A stretch of DNA of 64,000 bases from Rheinheimera riviphila (lineage in GTDB: Bacteria > Pseudomonadota > Gammaproteobacteria > Enterobacterales > Alteromonadaceae). The first letter of the stretch is position 1. Every line of letters begins with the position of its first letter. Positions 26,055 to 33,670 of this stretch are shown here, one piece after another. Position numbers and translations under genes: made by a program. The notes beneath the pieces are model-generated. The model made no database searches. It was not told where the DNA came from and saw only the letters and a program-made list of their open reading frames with translations. The stretch lies in contig NZ_SACS01000005.1 in NCBI RefSeq assembly GCF_004005945.1, positions 1 through 64,000 on the forward strand, written 5' to 3'.

Positions 26055-28793
26055 ATGAAAAATTTTCAATTAAGCAGTATTGCAGTGGCAACCGCCCTGC
26101 TGCTGAGTGGCTGTGGCGGCGCCGGTAAAGATCCGGATCCAACCAACCATCCAACACCAGCCAGCACTGTCGCTGAACTCAGTGGCGCTGTGGTGAAAGG
26201 CACTTTAACTGGTGCGAAAGTGGCACTGGCTGCTGTCAATGGCACCAGCGTGACGTTAGACGGCAGCGCCGTGACCGATGCCAAAGGCCTCATCAGCAAC
26301 TTAAAACTGACCTCAGCACCAGGTTATGCCTTTAACGGCTTGTACCGCGTGACCGTCAGCACCGATGCCAATAGTAAAATGGTCTGCGACGCAGTGCGTT
26401 GTGGTGATATCAGCTTAGGGCAAAATCTTACTGGCGCTGCACTGGGCACGTTACAGCTGCAAAGTCTGGTCTGGATCAAAGCCACTTTAGGCGCCACCGC
26501 CGATGGTAAAGCCGATGCCGCTTTTCAGGCCAATGCGCTGAGCACCTTAGCCAGTGGCTTGTTAACTCAAGCGATTACGCAAGGCCGTTCGATTAGTGCT
26601 TTGGAAAGTCTGGCGCCGGCGCAGCTGGAATACTCGTCATTATTGCTGCGGATTTTAGGGGTTGAAGCCAACAACTTAAACCTGTTCACCGAAGCGTTGG
26701 TCAGTGCTGAGGCGGCGGTGAATCTGGAAACTGCCAGCAACAACACCAAATTGCTGTCGTTATTAAACGCCGCTTTTGCTGATTTTGCGCCAGGTGAAAA
26801 CCTGCAAACGAACTTAACCGCCAGTGCCGCTCTGGTCAACAGCGCTGCTGCCGGCGATTTTGAAGCTGCAGTCGCGCTTCGCGAAAAAGTACTGGCGGCC
26901 TGGGCGTTACACCCGGTGATCACTGAACTTGGCCTTGATGCGACGAAACTAATCGACCTGAAATTGCCATTAGTGGCTGAACTCAAAGCCGGTGGTCCGG
27001 TGCGTGAATATACCACTGCTGACCGTATCGCCACTGCGACCATCACTGCCCGTGGTGCTATCGGCGAAGGTGAAGCCATTGGCAAAGCCTTTGATGGCGA
27101 CAGTAAAACCAAGTGGCTTGATAACAAAGGCATTCCATCGGTTGAAGCGCCATCATGGGCTATCGTGAAATTTGCCGAAGCGGTGCCGGTTAGTACCTTG
27201 TCGATTACCAGCGCTAATGATGCCGATAGCCGTGACCCAGAGAACTTTAACATTGAAGGCTCCAACGATGGCGTCAGCTGGACACCATTGGCAAGCTTCG
27301 CTGGGGTCAGTTTTGCTGAACGTTACCAAACCCAGGATTTTGGTTTTAGTAATACCCTGGCTTACCGCCAATATCGGGTCAATATCACCAAAAACAAAGG
27401 CAATGACAGCCTGATGCAGCTGGCCGAAATTGAGCTGATTGGGCCGGTGTATGCCGATATTGATCACAGCGATGCTGGCGGCAATATCACCTCGCGCGGT
27501 GCTATCAGTGCCAGCGAAAGCGCCGATCGGGTTTTTGACAACGATGGCAAAACCAAGTGGCTGGATAACAAAGGTATTCCAACCGCTGATGCGCCATCCT
27601 GGGTTCAAATCGATTTGGCCGAAGCCAAAGCCGTTGGCACCCTGGCGCTGACCAGTGCCAATGACGCCGACAGCCGCGATCCGGAAAACTTCAATCTGCA
27701 AGGATCGAACGACGGCGGCGCCAGTTGGAGCACTGTAGCCACTTTTGCCGGGGAAAGTTTTGCTAAAAGAGCCGAGCGCCGGACTTTTAGTACCGGCAAC
27801 AGCCTGGCGTTTAGCAGCTATCGGCTGAATATCACCAAAAACAAAGGCAATGACACTTTGATGCAAGTGGCTGAAGTGGAGCTGATTGGGCCGCAAATTG
27901 CTGCCAAAGATCATTCCGCCGGCGCGTTGATCACGGCGCGGGGTGCTATTGGCGATGCGGAAAGCCCGGATAAAGCCTTTGACGATAAAACCTCCACCAA
28001 ATGGCTCGACAACAAAGGCGTGCCTTCTGTTGAATTGCCAACCTGGGTGATGGCGAAATTGCCGGAAGCCAAAGCGGTGAATTTACTGGCGATCACCAGT
28101 GCCAACGATGCCGACAGCCGCGATCCGGAAAATTTCAGTCTGGAAGCATCGATGGATGGTGTGTACTGGGTGAAATTGCAAAGTTGGGCTGGTGTTAGTT
28201 TTGACGGCCGCTTAACCCGGCAGCAATTCCCATTCAGCAATGACGTTGGTTTTAGTTATTACCGGTTGAATATCACCAAAAATAAAGGCAATGACAGCCT
28301 GATGCAAATCGCTGAAATCGAGCTGATTGGCCCGGATTACGTGGCGCAAGATGTATCGTCCTTGCCTGGCGTGACCATTAAAGCCCGCGCTGCGATCAGC
28401 CCTTCAGAAAGTGGTGAGCAGGTGTTTGATAACAATCATCTGACCAAATGGCTGGACAACGGTGGCGCGCCGACTGTTGCTGCACCGGCCTGGGTCAGTG
28501 TTGGTCTGGCACAAAGTCAGATTGTTAGCGCCGTCGCTATTACCAGTGCCAACGATGCGCCAAGTCGTGACATTGAAAACTTTAGCTTGTTGGGATCTAA
28601 CGACGGTACCACCTGGGTGAAGATCACCGACGTTGCCGGCCTGAACTTCGCCGGTCGTTACGAGCGGCAAGTGCTGAGTTTTGGCAATGGCCGTGCCTAT
28701 CAACACTACAAAGTCGACATCAGCAAAAACAAAGGCAACGACAGCTTAACCCAGGTCGCAGAACTGGAATTGCTGGGGCCGGTGCTTGAGTAG
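26055..28793 (+). CDS. Lipoprotein with four tandem discoidin (F5/8 type C) domains
   Basis: A 912-residue protein starting at the ATG at 26055, which gives a lipoprotein signal (ATALLLSGCGG). Residues about 45-300 form an unassigned region of mixed strands and helices. From about residue 310 there are four repeats of roughly 147 residues, each with the pattern TKWLDN.G.P, then TSANDADSRDPENF, then NITKNKGNDSLMQ.AE.ELIGP; the fourth is the most divergent. Such galactose-binding-like folds are typical carbohydrate-binding modules (CBM32 relatives). No hydrolase domain is visible. Lying directly after the TonB receptor, it probably acts as a surface glycan-binding protein in the place a SusD/SGBP holds in Bacteroidetes. 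The ligand is unknown. Confidence 0.85.
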   Translation: MKNFQLSSIAVATALLLSGCGGAGKDPDPTNHPTPASTVAELSGAVVKGTLTGAKVALAAVNGTSVTLDGSAVTDAKGLISNLKLTSAPGYAFNGLYRVTVSTDANSKMVCDAVRCGDISLGQNLTGAALGTLQLQSLVWIKATLGATADGKADAAFQANALSTLASGLLTQAITQGRSISALESLAPAQLEYSSLLLRILGVEANNLNLFTEALVSAEAAVNLETASNNTKLLSLLNAAFADFAPGENLQTNLTASAALVNSAAAGDFEAAVALREKVLAAWALHPVITELGLDATKLIDLKLPLVAELKAGGPVREYTTADRIATATITARGAIGEGEAIGKAFDGDSKTKWLDNKGIPSVEAPSWAIVKFAEAVPVSTLSITSANDADSRDPENFNIEGSNDGVSWTPLASFAGVSFAERYQTQDFGFSNTLAYRQYRVNITKNKGNDSLMQLAEIELIGPVYADIDHSDAGGNITSRGAISASESADRVFDNDGKTKWLDNKGIPTADAPSWVQIDLAEAKAVGTLALTSANDADSRDPENFNLQGSNDGGASWSTVATFAGESFAKRAERRTFSTGNSLAFSSYRLNITKNKGNDTLMQVAEVELIGPQIAAKDHSAGALITARGAIGDAESPDKAFDDKTSTKWLDNKGVPSVELPTWVMAKLPEAKAVNLLAITSANDADSRDPENFSLEASMDGVYWVKLQSWAGVSFDGRLTRQQFPFSNDVGFSYYRLNITKNKGNDSLMQIAEIELIGPDYVAQDVSSLPGVTIKARAAISPSESGEQVFDNNHLTKWLDNGGAPTVAAPAWVSVGLAQSQIVSAVAITSANDAPSRDIENFSLLGSNDGTTWVKITDVAGLNFAGRYERQVLSFGNGRAYQHYKVDISKNKGNDSLTQVAELELLGPVLE

Positions 28794-28805
28794 CTTGGTC
28801 AAGTC

Positions 28806-28850
28806 TTGTTGAAAAAAGAGTTGTTGAAAAAAGTGTTGTTGAAAAAAGAG
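28806..28850 (+). repeat. Three tandem copies of a 15-bp unit
   Basis: TTGTTGAAAAAAGAG occurs at 28806 and 28836, with TTGTTGAAAAAAGTG between them at 28821. The array starts 13 bases after the lipoprotein stop codon. It looks like slippage-prone sequence and may vary in copy number between strains. Confidence 0.85.
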
Positions 28851-28866
28851 TTGTAGTTTTAGCGCA

Positions 28867-28897
28867 GCTGCGTCAGCCATGGATGGACTGATGCAGC
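28867..28897 (+). terminator. Possible terminator hairpin after the discoidin lipoprotein gene
   Basis: GCTGCGTCAG and CTGATGCAGC pair over ten positions (one G-U) around an 11-base loop. There is no immediate T-run, although the sequence becomes T-rich about 20 bases later (28917 onward), so termination would be weak or factor-aided. The rest of the 28794-29024 gap is T-rich, with no clear promoter and no LacI-type palindrome. Confidence 0.45.
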
Positions 28898-29024
28898 CCT
28901 TCGTTATGTAAACCAAGTTTTTGCTTTGTTTTTTTCTTGTTTCATCGTGCTTTGTCAGTGCTTTTAGTTTTTGTTTGTATGCTGGTGAAACCGATTTTTA
29001 TTTTTATGTTTCAGGAGTAAGCCG

Positions 29025-29987
29025 ATGTTGGCTAGCCGTCATTTAAATCCTGGGTTGAGTCATCAAGCCACATCTACCGCCAGACATTTGGATCAGCCGC
29101 TTTTTCTTGGCATCGACGGTGGTGGCAGCAATTGCCGCGCCTGGCTGCAAAATGCCGCAGGCGAGTTGTTGGGGCAAGGGCAGGCCGGTGCTGCCAATCC
29201 GGTCAATGGCTATCAACAAGCTTTGGATGCGATTGTGTTAGCCGCCGAACAGGCGCTGATTGCCGCCGGGTTAGCGCCGACGCTGCTATCGCAGTTGGTG
29301 GTGGGGGCGGGTCTGGCCGGTTTGCATTTACCTTCGATGCAGCAAAAGTTGGCGACCTGGCAACATCCGTTTGCGCGCTTGTATCTGACCACCGATTTGG
29401 ACATTGCCGCTTTAGGCGCTTATGGCGAAGCCGATGGCGCGGTGATTATTTTGGGCACCGGCTTTAGTGCATTGGGATCGGTTGCTGGCGAACAACTGGC
29501 GATTGGCGGTTTTGGCTTTCCGATCAACTGCACCGGTTCTGGCTCAGGCTTGGGCTTGGAAGCGGTGAAGCTGGCGTTATTGGCCGCCGATGGTTTGGCA
29601 GAAACCAGTTTACTGACCGACGCGGTATTTCACGGCCGCACGCAGCAACAACTGGCTGAAGTGATGCTCAAAGCAACACCGGGCCAATATGCACAACTGG
29701 CGCCGCTGGTGTTTCAGTGTGCTGAACAAGGTGACACTCAGGCATTGGCGTTAATCAGCCAGGCGGCTGTTTTTATTGAAAAAGTCAGCCAGCGGTTTTT
29801 AGACGCCGGTGTGACGCAAATCACCATGGTCGGTGGCATCGCCCCGCGGTTATTGCCGTATTTACCCAGCGCTTTACAGCAAAAAATCCAATATCAACAA
29901 GCCGCGCCCGGTCTTGGTGCGCTCAGTTTTGCGAAAAAACAATGGCAGCAAGAATGGCATCAAGAACAGCAGGAAAGCATCCGATGA
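29025..29987 (+). CDS. BadF/BadG-type N-acetylglucosamine kinase
   Basis: A 320-residue kinase of the ASKHA (actin/hexokinase) fold in the BadF/BadG/BcrA/D group, which includes N-acetylglucosamine kinases. The phosphate-1 motif is FLGIDGGGSNCRAWLQNA, the phosphate-2 region DGAVIILGTGFSALGS, and the adenosine motif ITMVGGIAPRLLPYL. An AGGAG site precedes the ATG by seven bases. It is the first gene of the rightward operon and overlaps the next gene by ATGA. The likely reaction is GlcNAc to GlcNAc 6-phosphate, handling the sugar set free by the aspartylglucosaminidase and the beta-mannosidase. Glucosamine kinase activity is an alternative. Confidence 0.85.
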   Translation: MLASRHLNPGLSHQATSTARHLDQPLFLGIDGGGSNCRAWLQNAAGELLGQGQAGAANPVNGYQQALDAIVLAAEQALIAAGLAPTLLSQLVVGAGLAGLHLPSMQQKLATWQHPFARLYLTTDLDIAALGAYGEADGAVIILGTGFSALGSVAGEQLAIGGFGFPINCTGSGSGLGLEAVKLALLAADGLAETSLLTDAVFHGRTQQQLAEVMLKATPGQYAQLAPLVFQCAEQGDTQALALISQAAVFIEKVSQRFLDAGVTQITMVGGIAPRLLPYLPSALQQKIQYQQAAPGLGALSFAKKQWQQEWHQEQQESIR

Positions 29988-31009
29988 GTAACAGACGTGA
30001 TTTTTTGAAGTTATCAGCCATCGGCGGGCTAGTGTCTGGGTTGCTACTGAGTGGCAAAACTCTCGCGGCTACGGCTACTGGCGGCAAGTCGGCTGAAACA
30101 GCTCAAAAATCGATGTCGAAACAACCAATAGTCGTCTCCACCTGGGAGCACGGCATGCCAGCCAATGCTGCGGCCTGGCAGGTTTTAAGCAGTGGCGGCA
30201 CTGCGCTTGATGCCGTCGAGCAGGGCGTGCGGGTGCCGGAAGCGGATCCGAATGTCAGAACTGTTGGTCTGGGGGGGTATCCGGATGCATCCGGCGAAGT
30301 GACGCTCGATGCCTGCATTATGGATCACCAAATGAATTGTGGTTCGGTGGCCTACTTAAAACGAATTAAACACCCGATTTCAGTGGCGCGCAAAGTGATG
30401 GAGCAAACCTCCCATGTGATGCTGGTCGGTGAAGGGGCGCAGCAATTTGCCAAAGCTCAGGGTTTTGTCGAAGAAAACTTACTGACTGAACAAAGCAAAG
30501 CTGACTGGCAGCAATGGCTAAAATCCGGTGCCGCCAAACCACAAATTAATGTCGAAAACCACGACACCATCGGCATGCTGGCGCTCGATAGCCACGGCAA
30601 TCTGGCGGGCGCCTGTACCACCAGTGGCGCGGCTTACAAGCTGCCGGGACGGGTCGGCGATTCACCGATTATTGGTGCCGGTTTATATGTCGATAATGAA
30701 GTGGGTGCAGCCACGGCCACCGGCCAGGGTGAGCTGATGATGAAAACTGTCGGCTGTCATTTAGTGGTCGAGCTGATGCGGCAGGGTTTAAGCCCAAAAG
30801 ATGCTTGCCGTAAAGCGGTCGAACGCATTGCCGCTCGGTTGCCGGATTTTGCCAAATATCAGGTCGGTTTTTTAGCATTAAGTAAAACCGGTGATAGTGG
30901 TGCTTTTTGTATTCAGCCTGGTTTTAACTATGCAGTGCAGGCGCAAGGTTCGGCACTTCTATTGGATGCGGATAACCTGTTAAATCAGCCCGCCGGAGCC
31001 AAAGCATGA
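29984..31009 (+). CDS. N4-(beta-N-acetylglucosaminyl)-L-asparaginase, Tat-type signal
   Basis: A 341-residue glycosylasparaginase (aspartylglucosaminidase) of the N-terminal-nucleophile hydrolase group. The ATG at 29984 overlaps the kinase stop and yields a twin-arginine signal (SNRRDFLKLSAIGG). The self-cleavage site is seen as NHDTIGM, where the Asp-Thr bond (about residues 194-195) is cut and Thr becomes the nucleophile. The substrate-binding stretches GGTALDAVEQGVRVPE and VGLGGYPDASGEVTLDACIM match the family. It hydrolyses GlcNAc-Asn to GlcNAc-amine and aspartate, and in known members needs free alpha-amino and carboxyl groups on Asn. Export before or after self-cleavage is an open point. 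Confidence 0.92.
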   Translation: MSNRRDFLKLSAIGGLVSGLLLSGKTLAATATGGKSAETAQKSMSKQPIVVSTWEHGMPANAAAWQVLSSGGTALDAVEQGVRVPEADPNVRTVGLGGYPDASGEVTLDACIMDHQMNCGSVAYLKRIKHPISVARKVMEQTSHVMLVGEGAQQFAKAQGFVEENLLTEQSKADWQQWLKSGAAKPQINVENHDTIGMLALDSHGNLAGACTTSGAAYKLPGRVGDSPIIGAGLYVDNEVGAATATGQGELMMKTVGCHLVVELMRQGLSPKDACRKAVERIAARLPDFAKYQVGFLALSKTGDSGAFCIQPGFNYAVQAQGSALLLDADNLLNQPAGAKA

Positions 31010-32838
31010 GGTTGCGGTTGCTGACGTTAGCTATCAGCATGCTGGGCTTTTTGCCTTTAGTACAAGCGGCTGCGCCGGTGACTGCAGCGCCGGTGACCGT
31101 AGCGAAAGTCCAAATCATCCCTGATCAACCGCCTTTTGCCTTAACGCTGGCGCAGCTGAAACAATGGTCACCGCAATCTGAATTAGCATCGACCGCCAAT
31201 ATTTCACACCAACCGCTGGCCCGGCGTTTTGTCGCGCCTCTGCTCATGGATAGTCATCAGGATCAGCGGGCAAAAGTGTTGTACGCGCCGGATGGCATGA
31301 ATAATTTTGGTAATTATCTGCAGCCGCAGCCGAAATTTAACCTCTACAACTTCAGCAACTGGGCACAAATTGACGTGCTGAACTGGTTTGCTGGTACCGC
31401 CGATTTAACAGTGCAAATTCCGGCACGGCCCTGGGTCGATACTGCGCATAAAAACGGCGTCAAAGTCATCGGCTCGGTGTTTTTGGGGATCGCGCAGTGG
31501 GGCGGCAGTCCGGATACCGTCGAAAAGTTATTAGAGCAGGATGGTCATGGCCGTTTTGTGCAGGCGCATCAGTTGGTGGCCATCGCGCAATATTATGGTT
31601 TTGACGGCTGGCTGATTAATCAGGAAACCGATTTAACTGCAGTAAAAGATGCGCAGAATCAGTTAGTCAAAGGTCAGAAAGACACCAAACGGGGTGCTGA
31701 ACTCGCGGCGCGGATGCTGGCGTTTATGCAATATCTGACCGCCATTGCACCGCAGGGCATGGAAATTCATTGGTACGACTCGATGCTTGCTGATGGTCGG
31801 GTACGCTGGCAAAACGTCTTAAATGAGAAAAATCAGCAGTATTTACAACAAGGTAAAGTCGCCTCCGCTGATGCGATGTTCCTGAATTATTGGTGGAATG
31901 CTGACATGGTGCAGCAATCGGCTGCCAAAGCCGATGCGTTAGGTCGTTCGCGCTATGAGGTCTATTTTGGCGCTGACTTATGGCCAAGCCGGGATGCCCA
32001 ACGGGCTTTTAGTGAAACCAAGTGGCTGGATTGGTTATTTATGCCGGGCTCTTCGCCCGATAAACATACTGCATATGGCTCCATCGCCTTGTTTGCGCCC
32101 AATGTGAATTTTAATTTCAGCGGTGAGTCGCATCAGCCTGCTTTTAGCGATTTTGCAGCAGATGCCAAAGATCACCGCCGCTTTTATCAGACCGAACAGC
32201 GGTTGTTTGCCGGTGATGATCTCAATAGCGTTGTGGTCGACAGCAGCGGTTGGGCTGGTCTGAGCAAATATCTTCCGGCCAAGTCGGTGATCAGCAGCTT
32301 GCCGTTTGTAAGCAGTTTTAATACCGGTCAGGGTCAACATTGGTTTGTCGATGGTCAGGCAACCGGCAGCGGCTGGACTGATATCAGTGTGCAGGACCTG
32401 CTACCGAGCTGGCAATTTGCGGTGTTTGGCAGTGCCAAAGTTGCCGTCAATTACGATTTTGACCAGGCCTGGCAAGGTGGCAGCTCGCTGCTGATTGAAA
32501 CCACCACGGCCGGTGATGCCGATATTCCGCTGTATCAGACGCAATTGCGGTTAGGTACAAACACTCAGTTACGACTGGTGTTTCAGCCAAAAACCGGCAC
32601 CGCTCAATCAACCCTTCATCAAGTGCAGCTCTATCTGCAATTCGCTGATGGCCACCGTGAATTATTCCCGCTCACAGGTTCTGCGATTGGCGATGGTCCA
32701 TGGCAACAACTACAAGTTGCACTGCCAAAACTGGCAGGCCGCGAACTGGCCCGGATTGGTCTGCAATGGCCAGCGCGGCCACAAACAGCAGCGGTACCAC
32801 CCAGCTTCAGATTAGGTCAACTGGAGTTATTACCATGA
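31006..32838 (+). CDS. GH85 endo-beta-N-acetylglucosaminidase
   Basis: A 610-residue secreted ENGase. The signal peptide ends about residue 21 (FLPLVQA/AAP). The GH85 core is recognisable: FNLYNFSNWAQIDVLNWFAG, then VIGSVFLGIAQWGG, the catalytic YYGFDGWLINQETD with the Asn-x-Glu pair at about residues 205 and 207, and IHWYDSMLADGRVRWQNVL. In GH85 enzymes Glu is the acid/base and Asn orients the acetamido group for substrate-assisted catalysis. A beta-sandwich-like C-terminal part follows (about 430-610). It cleaves between the two core GlcNAc residues of N-glycans. The ATG overlaps the preceding stop, and the stop overlaps the CutC start. Confidence 0.9.
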   Translation: MRLRLLTLAISMLGFLPLVQAAAPVTAAPVTVAKVQIIPDQPPFALTLAQLKQWSPQSELASTANISHQPLARRFVAPLLMDSHQDQRAKVLYAPDGMNNFGNYLQPQPKFNLYNFSNWAQIDVLNWFAGTADLTVQIPARPWVDTAHKNGVKVIGSVFLGIAQWGGSPDTVEKLLEQDGHGRFVQAHQLVAIAQYYGFDGWLINQETDLTAVKDAQNQLVKGQKDTKRGAELAARMLAFMQYLTAIAPQGMEIHWYDSMLADGRVRWQNVLNEKNQQYLQQGKVASADAMFLNYWWNADMVQQSAAKADALGRSRYEVYFGADLWPSRDAQRAFSETKWLDWLFMPGSSPDKHTAYGSIALFAPNVNFNFSGESHQPAFSDFAADAKDHRRFYQTEQRLFAGDDLNSVVVDSSGWAGLSKYLPAKSVISSLPFVSSFNTGQGQHWFVDGQATGSGWTDISVQDLLPSWQFAVFGSAKVAVNYDFDQAWQGGSSLLIETTTAGDADIPLYQTQLRLGTNTQLRLVFQPKTGTAQSTLHQVQLYLQFADGHRELFPLTGSAIGDGPWQQLQVALPKLAGRELARIGLQWPARPQTAAVPPSFRLGQLELLP

Positions 32839-33668
32839 GCTTCACAACATCTTTGCAGCAATTTGCCGGTATCGACATCGAAATTTGCGTCAATTGCGAT
32901 GATTTATCGACATTAGCGATACAGGTTCAAGCGGCGAAGGCGGGCTGCGCGACCAGACTGGAACTCTGTGGTGCGATGCACGAACAAGGACTCACCCCAA
33001 CCGTCGAAGCGGTAAAAATTGCTCGGCAAGCCTGGGGTAATGGGCCTGGCTTAGTGGCGATGTTAAGGCCACGCGGTGGTGATTTTTATTATCAGGCGGA
33101 CGACGTAGCGCTGATGCAACAGCAACTATCGGCACTGGCTGCAGCGGGCGCTGATGCAGTGGTGTTGGGCGTGCTGCGCCAGTCGTCCGATGGACAGATT
33201 GAAATCGACTGGCCGTTGTTGAACGTCTTGCTGGCGCAAGCGGCTGATTTATCAGTTGAAGTCAATTTCCACCGCGCCTTTGATGTGTTGCCTATCCCTA
33301 CCAGAGCAGCGGCACTGCAGCGTTTGCAACAGCTTGGCATTGCGCGGGTGCTCACCGCCGGTTGTGCCTGGGATAGCGGTTTCGGTGCGCTTGAAGGTGT
33401 CCCGCAGTTGCAACAGGATTTACAACAAACCGCCAATGCACAGGCGCCACAACTGGTGATTGGTGGCGGCGTTACGCTGAGTAATGTTGCCATGCTACGC
33501 AAACAACTCATGCAACTCACACAACTCACACAACTTTCGTCAATGACCAGCACGGCTGGCTGTTATTCATTTCATTGTTATTCGGCGGTGTTGACCGACG
33601 GGCGGGTCGACCAGCACAAGGTCGCGGCGCTGGTGGCAACAGCTGCAATACCCCACATTTTTCGTTAA
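32835..33668 (+). CDS. cutC: CutC-family TIM-barrel protein
   Basis: A 277-residue member of the CutC family. Conserved stretches are IEICVNCDDLSTLAIQVQAA, RLELCGAMHEQGLTP, VAMLRPRGGDFYY and VNFHRAFDVLP. No signal peptide is present, so it acts in the cytoplasm. CutC was named for copper homeostasis, but its biochemical role is unsettled. Here it is locked by ATGA overlap into an N-glycan catabolic operon between GH85 and beta-mannosidase, which argues for a sugar-related task. A Leu-Thr-Gln repeat near the C-terminus (QLMQLTQLTQLSS, coded by tandem repeats at about 33508-33537) looks like a recent slippage insertion. The start at 32835 has the usual N-terminus; upstream frame is noise. Confidence 0.85.
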   Translation: MSFTTSLQQFAGIDIEICVNCDDLSTLAIQVQAAKAGCATRLELCGAMHEQGLTPTVEAVKIARQAWGNGPGLVAMLRPRGGDFYYQADDVALMQQQLSALAAAGADAVVLGVLRQSSDGQIEIDWPLLNVLLAQAADLSVEVNFHRAFDVLPIPTRAAALQRLQQLGIARVLTAGCAWDSGFGALEGVPQLQQDLQQTANAQAPQLVIGGGVTLSNVAMLRKQLMQLTQLTQLSSMTSTAGCYSFHCYSAVLTDGRVDQHKVAALVATAAIPHIFR

Positions 33669-33670
33669 GT

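Noticed and set aside
26567-28240. Several minus-strand open frames within the discoidin lipoprotein gene, some repeating each other.
   Set aside because: They are shadows of the four tandem repeats; their similarity to each other follows from the repeats on the coding strand.
28806-28850. Short regularly spaced repeats as a possible CRISPR array.
   Set aside because: The 15-base units are contiguous without spacers, and no cas gene is present.
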